64,000 bases of DNA from Flammeovirgaceae bacterium (GTDB taxonomy: Bacteria > Bacteroidota > Bacteroidia > Cytophagales > Cyclobacteriaceae): the NCBI GenBank assembly GCA_015180985.1, contig CP054185.1, positions 1,543,001 to 1,607,000 on the forward strand. Direction: 5' to 3'. Below the pieces are notes generated by a model that saw nothing but the letters and a program-made list of their open reading frames with translations, had not been told where the DNA came from and did not search any database. Below, one piece after another: positions 43,178 to 53,900 of this stretch. Numbering within the stretch: position 1 is the first letter of the stretch; each line of letters starts with the position of its first letter. A program made the translations under genes and the position numbers.

Positions 43178-44518
43178 TCACATACTTGTTATGCGCATCT
43201 CCACCCTCCGGTTTTGCGCTCTGCCTCCGGGTGTATCGTTTGTTGCCACCGGACGGTCGGGTCCGTATCCCACCGCTATCAGCCGGTCTTCAGCTATGCC
43301 CGCGGCCACAATATAATCCTTACAGGCTTTTACCCTTCGGTAAGAAAGCGTCTTGTTCAGGCTGCGTTCACCTTCTGACGAAGTATGTCCGGATAACTCA
43401 ATCTGCGCAGTTGGATTTGCCTTCAGGAAAGCCACCACCTTATCCAGCTCAGGTTTTGATTCATCCTTAATAGCAGCCTTACCCTGGTCGAACAGGATAG
43501 TATTTAATGTAATGGCTTCGCCTACCTTTACCTGCCGGTTATCAAACCGGGCCACTTTGCCTTTTGCCAGGTAAATTACCACCTCGGGATTATCATCACC
43601 CTCACCAACATCTGCCGTGGCGCTTCCATCGGCATACCCGTTGGCCGAAGCGCCAATAACTTCAAATCCGGTGGGCACCTCGTTGATGACAAACTCACCC
43701 CTGGCGTTTGTGTTCACGGTTACTTTATCCACTGTAAATACCTGTGCTCCGGCAACCGGGGTTTCGCTGTCTTTAATTAAAACACGACCACGCACAGTTC
43801 CTTTGCAGCTATTTTCACGCTTACGGTTTACCAGTAACCGCACGAAGTCGATTGCAAAGCCATCCGCACTTCCGGTGGATTCATCAATCAGCAACGAAAT
43901 ACCGGTACCTGTTGCCAGCACGGCATAGAACTCTTCGTTTAATGGAATCGACACCAGTTTACCCACCGGCCCGGTTTGATCAATGGCATTCAATATCCGT
44001 TCACCTTCTACAAAGCGTTTACCATTAAGAAGCATTTGAAATTTGGAACAAAAGGTAAGCGGTTGAAAATCGTCCATGAAAAGCTGAAGAAAGGCATTCT
44101 GGATAACAACATCTTTAAGAATGGTTGTTGGGATTTTCCAGGTTACCGGTTTGGATGTTTTTGGGTCGTAGGCTTCGCTGTATCCGTCACCACCACATGG
44201 TGCAATCTTACCCTGCACATATTTGGATGACATCAGGATGCGGTCAAAGCCCGGCATATCGCTGGCATCCGGGCTCCACGGATACCCATGCGCCTGTGTC
44301 ATACGGCCACAGAAAGGATCAAAGTCATCCGGCCATCCAAAGTTTAAATTGTCGGCATCACCCAGCCGAATAATGTAATCGGCCTCCATGGTGTTGGTTA
44401 ATACCACCAGTTGACTTTTCCAATCTGTATCGGAAGACACGGTTTTAACCTGGGCCTGAGCGGGTGAGCAGAGCAAACCATAAAAGAGGCAGATAAGAGA
44501 AAACGAGGCGTTTTTCAT
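43178..44518 (-). CDS. OmpA-family outer-membrane protein
   Basis: 446 residues from the ATG at 44518 (MKNASFSLICLFYGLLCSPAQAQ, signal peptide). The N-terminal ~230 residues form a jelly-roll-like domain; residues ~240-320 are a carboxypeptidase-regulatory-like beta-sandwich (GTVRGRVLIKDSETPVAGAQV). The C-terminal OmpA peptidoglycan-binding domain (~335-446) shows ILFDQGKAAIKDESKPELDKV, ELSGHTSSEGE, SYRRVKACKDYIV and GGRAQNRRVEM. It ties the outer membrane to the cell wall; the extra domains may bind partners. Confidence 0.9.
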   Translation of the reverse strand: MKNASFSLICLFYGLLCSPAQAQVKTVSSDTDWKSQLVVLTNTMEADYIIRLGDADNLNFGWPDDFDPFCGRMTQAHGYPWSPDASDMPGFDRILMSSKYVQGKIAPCGGDGYSEAYDPKTSKPVTWKIPTTILKDVVIQNAFLQLFMDDFQPLTFCSKFQMLLNGKRFVEGERILNAIDQTGPVGKLVSIPLNEEFYAVLATGTGISLLIDESTGSADGFAIDFVRLLVNRKRENSCKGTVRGRVLIKDSETPVAGAQVFTVDKVTVNTNARGEFVINEVPTGFEVIGASANGYADGSATADVGEGDDNPEVVIYLAKGKVARFDNRQVKVGEAITLNTILFDQGKAAIKDESKPELDKVVAFLKANPTAQIELSGHTSSEGERSLNKTLSYRRVKACKDYIVAAGIAEDRLIAVGYGPDRPVATNDTPGGRAQNRRVEMRITSM

Positions 44519-44576
44519 ACAAGGTCTTGTTTCGAAGATTAACAAGGTAAAGATAGACATAAACCTCCCGAATTAA

Positions 44577-44609
44577 AGTCGTCCTGCGACTATAAATCGC
44601 AGGACGACT
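44577..44609. repeat. Palindrome with a perfect 13-bp stem
   Basis: AGTCGTCCTGCGA (44577-44589) pairs perfectly with TCGCAGGACGACT (44597-44609) around a 7-nt loop. It lies 8 nt after the stop of the S9 peptidase gene and could end its transcription; the core AGTCGTCCTRCGACT repeats at 43159-43173 on the other strand. Confidence 0.75.
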
Positions 44610-44616
44610 GCTTGCC

Positions 44617-46788
44617 TCACATTTTCTCAATCTTCGGTTTGGTTTCCAGTATTTCCTTCATTCCAAGGATATCGAACACAAAGGTGTACTCCAGTGCTAC
44701 CTCGCGCAGCCTTCTGAACCGGCCGCTGGCACCGCCATGTCCTGCATCCATGTTGGTATATAAATAGAGTCTGTTGTTATCGGTTTTCATGGCACGCAGT
44801 TTGGCAACCCATTTGGCGGGTTCCCAGTACTGTACCTGTGAGTCGTGAAGACCTGTCGTTACCAGCAGGTTCGGGTAGTTTTTCTTTTCCACCTGGTCGT
44901 ATGGCGAGTAGGAGAGCATGTACTCATATTCTTCCTGGATGTTCGGATTGCCCCATTCTTTCCATTCAAACGTAGTTAACGGAATGCTTTCGTCCATCAT
45001 GGTGGTGATTACATCCACGAAGGGCACGGCCGCAATAACCCCGCGGTACAGGTCCGGTCGCATGTTGGTAATGGCGCCCATCAGCAGGCCGCCCGCGCTT
45101 CCGCCTGAGGCAAACAACTTATCTTTTGCAACATAGTTGTTTTGAATCAACCACTCCGAACAGTCAATGAAATCGGTAAACGTATTTTTCTTGTTCAGCA
45201 TTTTACCGTTTTCATACCATTGGCCGCCCATTTCCTGGCCGCCCCGGATGTGTGCGATAGCGTAAACAAATCCGCGGTCAAGCAGGCTGATGCGGTTTGA
45301 GCTAAAGGTTGCATACATCGTAGCGCCATAGGAGCCATACCCATAGATCCATCCCGGCATGGAGCCGTCTTTCTTGAATTTGTCTTTGCGGTAAACGATG
45401 GACAGCGGTACTTCTTTTCCATCGCGCGCTTTTACCATCACGCGTTCGGTGGCGTAGTTATTTTTATCAAACCCTCCCAATACGGGTTGTTCTTTTTTCA
45501 ACTCCTTTTCACGGGTATCCATATTGTAATCAAATGTGGAATTGGGTGTGGTCATGGAGGTGTAGGTATACCGGATGATGTTGGTGTTGAACTCCGGGTT
45601 GTAACCAAACCCCGCATAGTAAGCAGGCTCACCAAAGTCAACATAGTGTTCCGATTTGTCGGCTCGTTTGATCAGCCTGATTTTAACCAGCCCGGCATTC
45701 ATTTCGGCCAGGGCCATGTAATCGCGGAAGAAGTCCACATCCTGCAGGAATACATCTTCACGGTGCGGGATAACATCTTTCCAGTTTTCCTTTGAAGGTT
45801 TAGCAATTGGCGCTTCGGCTAGTCTGTAATTTTTAGCATCAAGGTTTGTGTAAATGTAAAACTTATCGCCACCGGCATGGTCAACCGAGTACTCCACATT
45901 ATCCTGCAGGGGTTGAATAACCACCGGCTTGCCGGGTTTGTCGGCATCCAGGTATTGCGAGAAACTTGCATCCGTACGGCCCGAGCTGATAATGAAATAC
46001 TTCTTTGATTTGGTTTTGCCGATGCCCACATCGAGTGTCTGGTCCTTTTCTTCATAGATAACCGGATCAGATGAAACAGGGGTTCCCAGTATGTGCCGCT
46101 TGATTAAATAGTTGCGAAGTGTTTTCGGATCGGGCACCGAGTAGAGAATGGACTTATTGTCGTTGGTCCAAACATAACCACCACGTGTATCAGGTATTTT
46201 GTCGGCCAGCAGTTTGCCGGTGGTCATGTCTTTAATTTTAACCGTGTAGAAATTCCGGCCCACCGTATCCATTATAATAGCCACCAGGGTATGGTCGGGG
46301 CTTGCCGAGGTGAAAAAATTAAGGAACGATTGCCCTTTGCCGAGTTCGTTTCCATCGGCAATGATTTCTTCAGGGGCATCCAGCGAACCTTTTTTGCGGC
46401 AGTAAATGGGGTACTCGCCACCGGTAATGTAGCGTGTGTAGTAATAGTAATCATCCAGTTTGTAGGGTACTGATGAGTCATCTTCTTTAATCCTTCCGCG
46501 CATTTCTTCGAACAGCGCATCCTGGAATGCTTTGGTGTGCGCCATCATTGTATCCAGGTACTTGTTTTCAGTCGTGAGGTATTTGATTACGGTTGAGTCT
46601 TCGCGGTTTTTCAGCCAGTAGTAATTGTCCGTGCGTTTGTGCCCATGCTTCGACACAATTTCAAACGGCTCAACTTTTGCAACAGGCGGCTTTACATCGG
46701 GCAGTTTAACTTCTTTTTCGGAAGGGGAACAAGCCAGTAAAAGAGTAAAAACAAGGAGCGGGAATAACCGGGTTAGTGGACTTTTCAT
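44617..46788 (-). CDS. Prolyl oligopeptidase family serine peptidase (S9A, oligopeptidase B-like), lipoprotein
   Basis: 723 residues from the ATG at 46788; the longer frame starts at TTG and is rejected. Lipoprotein signal (LLVFTLLLACSPS), then beta-propeller domain and the catalytic alpha/beta-hydrolase domain with FASGGSAGGLLMGA (Ser), TGLHDSQVQYWEPAKW (Asp) and DAGHGGASGRF (His). KHGHKRTDNYYWLKNRED at the start and IRGGQEMGGQWYENGK are typical of the S9A group that cuts after basic residues or proline in short peptides. It is exported, so it probably trims peptides in the periplasm. Confidence 0.92.
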   Translation of the reverse strand: MKSPLTRLFPLLVFTLLLACSPSEKEVKLPDVKPPVAKVEPFEIVSKHGHKRTDNYYWLKNREDSTVIKYLTTENKYLDTMMAHTKAFQDALFEEMRGRIKEDDSSVPYKLDDYYYYTRYITGGEYPIYCRKKGSLDAPEEIIADGNELGKGQSFLNFFTSASPDHTLVAIIMDTVGRNFYTVKIKDMTTGKLLADKIPDTRGGYVWTNDNKSILYSVPDPKTLRNYLIKRHILGTPVSSDPVIYEEKDQTLDVGIGKTKSKKYFIISSGRTDASFSQYLDADKPGKPVVIQPLQDNVEYSVDHAGGDKFYIYTNLDAKNYRLAEAPIAKPSKENWKDVIPHREDVFLQDVDFFRDYMALAEMNAGLVKIRLIKRADKSEHYVDFGEPAYYAGFGYNPEFNTNIIRYTYTSMTTPNSTFDYNMDTREKELKKEQPVLGGFDKNNYATERVMVKARDGKEVPLSIVYRKDKFKKDGSMPGWIYGYGSYGATMYATFSSNRISLLDRGFVYAIAHIRGGQEMGGQWYENGKMLNKKNTFTDFIDCSEWLIQNNYVAKDKLFASGGSAGGLLMGAITNMRPDLYRGVIAAVPFVDVITTMMDESIPLTTFEWKEWGNPNIQEEYEYMLSYSPYDQVEKKNYPNLLVTTGLHDSQVQYWEPAKWVAKLRAMKTDNNRLYLYTNMDAGHGGASGRFRRLREVALEYTFVFDILGMKEILETKPKIEKM

Positions 46789-47012
46789 AAGTAGGGTATT
46801 AATCAAGATAAAAATAGTGAATGTATTGTTTTAGTTAGTTTACAATTTTTTAAAGGTGAAGATTTATTACCAACGGCTGATATGCACATTCCTACAGGTT
46901 TGCGGCTTTGCAATAGCGGGCAAAAAACCGGTGGTAGCCAGCATTCTTGGCTTTTGTTTAATTCCTGAAATTGTAAGCAAATCCGATACAGAGGAAGACC
47001 GGTAGTTTTTAT

Positions 47013-47026
47013 CCGTACAGGTACGG
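47013..47026. promoter_or_regulatory. Palindrome upstream of gene 47073, possible operator
   Basis: CCGTAC-AG-GTACGG, a perfect 6-bp inverted repeat. It lies 24 nt before a TACTTTTG box (47051-47058) that could be the -7 element, i.e. over the expected -33 region. The 284-bp gap between the two divergent genes holds nothing else I recognise. Confidence 0.35.
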
Positions 47027-47072
47027 AGTCCACAGCTAACTCATGCACCATACTTTTGAAAAAAAGTAGTTT

Positions 47073-47891
47073 ATGGTTAAACAAAAAGTGGTATTGATAC
47101 TGGCCTGCTTCTTTATGATGTTACGCGCGGCCATCGGACAGTCATTGCAGGAATTTAAAAACGGCAAGGAATATTTTTACAAAGAAAAAGGAGGTATTGG
47201 CGATCATGGAACCTGGGGGTTTGCCTTGAGTGTTTCTAATTTATCCAATCCGGCTGCACCAAATAGTAATGCGCACAGCATGACTAAATTGAGTATGCGG
47301 ATGGATTATAAGCGGTATCGGAAAGAAAAAGGCAAGCCGCGTATGTTTTATCAGAATAAAAGCCTGGGTGATGTATTTGCCATCCTGGGAAGCGAGTTGA
47401 AAAGTAATACCGGTGTCAATCAGAAAGAAGGCAGTACAATATCCACATTTATCGGGTGGACCTCATGGGGTTGGAATGTGCTGGTAACTGACAGAGCCAT
47501 TGTTGCCATGGGGTTTAATATTAATGATTATGTGGTGGGTACCCGGTATTATTACCGCGATATTAATGGGGGTATCATCAGTCAGGAGTCAAAGGAACCT
47601 CAGGGGCTTTATTACGGCAGCGGGCTTTCGGTTTTTTTTGATTATGCCCTATCGGAAAAAGTAATTCTGCAAACATTAACCAGTTACACCGCTTCGTTCT
47701 GGCGGCCGGTTTCGTTAAGTTATGCTACGGTAGATTCATCGTATCCGAAACCGCAATTCCTGCATCTGAATGCCGAACTGCAAACTTCATTCAAACTGTT
47801 TGTAGGTTTTGATTTCAGTATGCTGATTAATCGGGGCGATTTACCCAACGATACCAGGCGACTTGACATTCTGCTGGGGTATCGGTTTTAA
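47073..47891 (+). CDS. Exported protein of unknown function
   Basis: 272 residues with a signal peptide (VVLILACFFMMLRAAIGQ). The mature part has many aromatic strands (GTWGFALSVSNLS, FFDYALSEKVILQTLTSYTASFW, LFVGFDFSMLINRG) ending YRF, suggesting an outer-membrane barrel. No family recognised. A palindrome and -7-like box stand upstream. Confidence 0.65.
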   Translation: MVKQKVVLILACFFMMLRAAIGQSLQEFKNGKEYFYKEKGGIGDHGTWGFALSVSNLSNPAAPNSNAHSMTKLSMRMDYKRYRKEKGKPRMFYQNKSLGDVFAILGSELKSNTGVNQKEGSTISTFIGWTSWGWNVLVTDRAIVAMGFNINDYVVGTRYYYRDINGGIISQESKEPQGLYYGSGLSVFFDYALSEKVILQTLTSYTASFWRPVSLSYATVDSSYPKPQFLHLNAELQTSFKLFVGFDFSMLINRGDLPNDTRRLDILLGYRF

Positions 47892-47932
47892 GTGCTGTAT
47901 TTTTATCAGCAGCCGGCATCGGGTTTAAACGG

Positions 47933-50900
47933 TTATCGTTTAAGCGACAGGAATCCTGTTTTGGCGGGCCTGCCGCTGTTAAACTCGATTTTATAAAAGT
48001 AGGTGCCGGTGGTCAGTTCCTTGCCTGAGTTGGAAATACCCCTGAATACCCGTGTATCATTATCGTAGTTGGAAATAGAAAACACCTCATCGCCCCAGCG
48101 GTTGAAAATGGTAACACGGTTTTGTTGGGTATCGGGGAACAGGTTGATGTATTGAATGAGGAAAATTTCATTCTTTCCGTCTCCGTTGGGAGAGAATGCA
48201 TTATAAACAATAATATCTCCTGCCACTTCGATGGTCAGCACTTGTTGGGTACATTCGCCAAATAAGTCGCACACCTGTATCGTTACCTGATCGGTACCCG
48301 AAAAGAATACGCCCCCATAGTCAAGTACCAGTTGCAGGGAGCCGTTGATGCTTGCGGAGGCGCCCTGTTGTGAGGTGGAGGTAACAACGCTTAAGGAAGC
48401 AGGATCCAGGTTATCATCCGGATCATTAATGAGGTCGAGAACATTGATGGTTATAATTCCTTCTACAGGCACTGCAGCTACCGTTGATTGAATAACGGGT
48501 GCCTGGTTGTTGCACGGGGCGGGTACAATATTCACAGTAAGTGCAACTGATGCAGGACTGCTGCAGCCGGTGGCATTGGTAACCGTAACAGAATATAGGC
48601 CGCTTGCTGTAACGGTTATCTGTTCGGTGGTTTCACCGGACGACCAGCTGTAGGTAGCGTAGCCAGTTGGGGCAGTCAGTGTGAGCGTGTTGGTGCTGCA
48701 GAAGGTGATGGTATTACCAACCGGAGTAATGCTTGAAATAATTGCAGGTTGAGGTGGCACTGAATTGATTATCGCATTTACAGGTACCCGGGCGCTTTCG
48801 CAAAATGCATTGACCAATGAAACATAGTACTGAGTAGTAACAGTGAGGGCTGGTGTGGTGTACGTATCATTTTCTTCTCCCGGAATGGGTTCGCCTGCAA
48901 CCAAATCCGGGTACCACCGATAATCACCAGGGGATCCATTGGCTGCTGAAACAATAACAGGTCCCGGGCCGCAGCGTGCCCCGTCAGTTGTTATGGGGGC
49001 GGGTGGAAGCGGGTTGACGATGAGCGTTGCGATATCGGTATACACGGTAGATGCCAAATCGCCATCGATCCTGCACCTGTAATCACCCGATTCAGAAAGC
49101 TGCATGTTGTTGATCTGAAGGTTTTTGGTCGTCACATCGGCATAGGCGCCACCATTGGTCAAATCTTCAAACTGAGAACTGATGGTATTGAATTTCTGCC
49201 ACTGGTATGTGATGTTGGTTGTACCGGTGGCATCGGTTGAGAAGGGATAGTTGTCGCCTTCACACCGGTTGGTTGTTCCACCGGGTTGCGTAGTAATAGT
49301 GATACTCGCTCCTGACGTATAGAGTACCCGGGCAAAGCCGTGTATGGTAGTACCATCGTACGAAACAAAGTCACCGACAATCAATATCTTTCCGTCTGGC
49401 TGTATGGCCAAATCACGTATCTGGGTATCAACACCGCCTACCGGGTCGAATTCACAAACCAGGTTACCGTCAGGATTCAGCAGAGCCAGCTGGTGTCGAA
49501 CTTCGTCATTGTACAACGAAAACTGACCGGCTGCGACCATGTTACCATCGGCCGTTCGCTTGATTGCTCTTACCGGTCCATCAAACCCATTGCCGCTGTT
49601 GAAGGTAAAGGTTAGGTCCACGCTGCCATCCGGGTTCAGACGTGCGATATTCTCGCAAGGCACCCCATGAATTGAGTTAAATGTCCCGACAATCACAATC
49701 TTGCCGTCCGGTTGAATAATCAGGTCGCTGATTTCATCATCTGAGAAAAGTACTTCTTGAAAGGAGGGATCGGCATTGCCAAATTGATCCAGCCGGGCTA
49801 ACCCATGAGAGCCTCCCAATACAATTTTACCATCGGTTTGTTGCCTGATGACATTGGAGGCCATATTGTCTCCGCCTGCAAATGAACCATCGGGTGTTCC
49901 ATCCGCATTAAGTCGGTACACGAGAACTTGTCCCACTCCATCATCATAGATAGAGAGGAGTACTTTTCCATCGCTCTGCTGCCCCAACGCATAAATGGTG
50001 CTGGCGTAGTAAGCAGGTGAATTAAATGAGTTGTCCAGTGAGCCATCGGGGTTAAGCCTGCGCACATACGATTCAGTACCCGACTCCACGACCAGTATTT
50101 TGTCGTCTGGCAGTACAAGCAAATTCCCTTTACGGGGATAATAAACAGAATTGGTAAAGGTATTATCAACTGTACCGTCCTGGTTAAACCTGAGTATCCC
50201 CTCATAATTTGTTCCACCTATTATGATCCCGGTTGTGGCAACTATACTTTTTCCATTCGATTGCATGGCAATGGTTGTGAAATCAGCGGGATCTTCAACT
50301 GCCGGGTTAAAGGAGGTATCCAAAGCGCCTCCTGTCCGCGAGGTTGGCGGACAATCAAACGGTACTACAGTAAAATCTGTCGCACTGGTTGCCGTGTTGC
50401 CCAGCACAAGTACTGTAATGGGTCCTGTTGTAGCCCCCGGAGGAACGATGGCTGTGAGTGTAGAGGAAGTGCTTGAGGTAACATAAGCGCTAACACCATT
50501 AAATTCAACGATATTGTTTTCGATTACTGCGGAAAAGTTCGTACCGGTAATGGTGACCAAAGTTCCTACCGGACCACTCGCGGGGCTAAAAGAACTGATG
50601 GTAGGGGTGGCTATCAGGTTTTGGTATACAAGCAAAAACCCGGCCGCGCGGGTAAGAATTATTTCCGGTGCGCCATCTTCATTCAGATCACCTGTGGTAA
50701 TGCCTCGGGGTGCAGTCACTGTGGTATTGAATGGGGAGGCAAACGATGCCGGTGTAAGCGCTCCGCCCGAGTAAATATTTTTAAAAATTGAAAAACGGTT
50801 TCCCGATTCGCTAACGGTAATAATTTCCGGTTTTCCATCACCATCCAGATCGGCTACGTGTGCTACGGTGGTGGCACTCGGATTAGTTAGATCAACGCGG

Positions 50901-53900
50901 TTGAAAGTTAAGCTTCCAGGTGTACTTTGGTTATGGAAAACGGAAAGTAAAGTTGGATTGGTGCCGGTGCCGTGATAAATGAGAAAGTCGAGTTTATTAT
51001 CGTCATCAAAATCACCGGTGTAAACACGGCCGGGATTGTCGCCCGTGGCAATATCTATCCGGGTTCCTAACGTGGACGCATTTACCCGAGTGGCATTCGT
51101 ACCCGGAAAAATGCTGAGATTATCGGAACTGGGATTGGTTGCAATAACATCCGGAAATCCATCGGCATCAAAGTCGGCTGCTGCTATTCCTCCACCTGGT
51201 GAAGGCTTTGCCGTGCTAAAATCACCCGAAAAAGAACCAAACATACCCGCAGCACTCAGTGTACCTGCAGTACTCCGGTTTTCCAGTAACAGCAGTTGGG
51301 CACTTCCGGCATGAGTTTTTGCTAAATCGATTTTTCCATCGCTATTGAAGTCCGCCTGGGCAATATTGGCTGCGCCAGTTCCAATGGCGAGTTGAGGCCC
51401 GAACGAAATGAGGCCCGGGGTGCTGTTATTTTGAAACATGGCGCTCAGTCCAACAACGTCAATTAGGCCATTGCCGTCAATATCAAATAATTTTGGGTTA
51501 GTGGCATTACCGGAGGTGGTTCCGGCCGCGGTGAGTGATGCAGTTGATATGGGGCCGGTTGCATGCGAATTGATAAAAAAAGCAGTTTGATTGGTTCCCG
51601 ATACCTGTGCAGCAACATCCGGTTTATTGTCATTGTCCAGATCGGCCACTTCAATGTCGTAGTCAGCATTTGCTAACGCGAATTCAACCGGAGGTGCAAA
51701 GTGGGTGTTATCAAACGTTGCCACCGATGAGAATGTTGGATGAAACGGTAAATGATAGACAGAAGTGAGTTCGCCTACCCGTACTGAAACAGGACCATGC
51801 CCGACACCCGGGGGTACGCTTACGGTTAACAGCGTTGAACTGGCTGTCAGCACTATGCCCTGTATGCCGCCAAAATAAACATAGTTTTCGAGCGTATTGG
51901 GCGCGAAGTTGTCTCCGGTAATGGTTACCGTAGCCCCAACAGGAGCGGCCAGAGGCGAAACCGTGGCTACAGAAATTACGGGTGCGGACACATTTTGATT
52001 CTCATAAATAACAATTCTGGCAGGTGTTGTGTTTGTAGTTCCAAAAACCATGTCGGGTTTTCCGTCTCCATTCAAATCAGCCGCCTGCATTGTGGTTGGG
52101 TAAGTGGTGGCACCTATTCCTGGAAACATATGTCCCTTGATAAAGTCTGATTCATCCAATGAACCTGCTGAGTAGTTATTTTCGAATACGCCAACTTTAT
52201 CACTATCAGTAGCCAGTAGATCGGGATTACCGTCCCCATTGATGTCTGTCATACTTAATCCACCATAATAACCTGTTTCTGAATCGAGTATAATTTGTGT
52301 TGAAAAATCAGAAATGCTCAACGGGCCTCCTGAGTTGGTGTTTAACCGGATGTAGATGTCATCGTTGCTGAATCCTGCTTTCCACGCCAGATCGTTTTTC
52401 CCGTCCTTATTAAAATCGTATACCACCATGCTACCCTGAATTCCAACAGGTAATGTTAGCGCAGGTCCAAAAGAAATTGCCCCTGGAGTGGATGAATTGA
52501 CATGTATGTTTTGTTGATTGAGTGCATTTTGGATTTTATGAATAAACTCAGGTTTGCCATCACCATCCAGGTCAGCCAATGTAGCCCCCTGGTGTGAAAT
52601 ACTTCCACCAATAAATGTCACCTGTCGATAGCTAAATTCAATGTTGCCCGGAGTGCTGATGTTTTGAATGATCCACGCTGAACCGGGTGAGGAACCTTCG
52701 CCACCGACTAAATCTATCAGACCGTCTCCGTCAATATCTTCTGCTGATGTAACAGGGCTTTCATCGGATGCTCCATTCCAGTGTTCCACCGCTTCGAAAC
52801 TTAAATTTCCAGGTGTGCTGATATTTCGGAAGGTAGCAAAGGCACCGGGCCCGCCTGTCCAGCCGGAAGTTACCATGTCAAGTTTCCCATCATTATCAAA
52901 ATCGCGTACGGCTAATCCCGCTCCATTGGTACCCGATAATAGCGTGGGGAAGAAAACAGGAGTGGCAAATGAAGCGGCAGAAAGTGCCCCGCCATTGCCC
53001 AGGTTTCGATAGACTCGAATGCCTGTGTTGTCCTCGTTAGCTACAACGATATCATTCCAACCGTCTCCATCTATATCCGCTAACAGTAGGCCGCCCATAC
53101 CTCCGGTATGATCAATCGAAAACCGAAGCTTGAATGAGGCAGGAATAATTCTTCCGCCACCATCAAAGGTTGGAACAAATGGCTGACGCGAAATCCCGGA
53201 ACGTCCTGTCGTCTTGTTTACAACTCTTATCGGTCCATAATGTGCACCTGAAGGAACCGTAACGGTTAATGTGGTGGGGCTGGCAGAGGTTACGCTACCC
53301 TCCATACCTCCAAAGAAAACTGTATTGTTGGTTAGGGTTGGGTCGAAGTTGCTTCCATTTATGGTAATGGAGGTTCCTGGGTTTGCAGATGTAGTAGACA
53401 AGGAACTGATTAATGGTGCTGGAAGAATTGATCGTTGATTCAGCACAACATTGTCGATAGCACCACCAAATGTGTTATTGGTGGTGTTGGTATAATCAAT
53501 GCTGAATCTAAAGGAGTGAACACTGCTCAGGTATTGGAGCAGTTGAGCTTTTGTAGCAACTGGTCCGCTCATTCCTCCCACTCTCCAACCGGCAGTTTCA
53601 TCCAACCGAATAGTATGATTGGACCAGGCCGGAGCCTGTGCGGGAAAAGTTGGCAGATTCGCTGATAATATCTGACCGGAGGATGTCCTTATTTGCACAT
53701 CACCAAGGGTGCTTGCACCATGGGTGGTAGGCACATAGGTTAGTTGCAGGTCAAAACTCAACTCTTGTCCATAACAGAAATAGGCTACATTACCACCGAA
53801 AGCAGCAGGCGAAGTCCAGAAAAAAGGCTGGGAGGAAGTGGTTCCTGCGGAAATGTAGCCACCCGGATTGCCACCTGATGCGTTGTAATTTACCGTGAGC

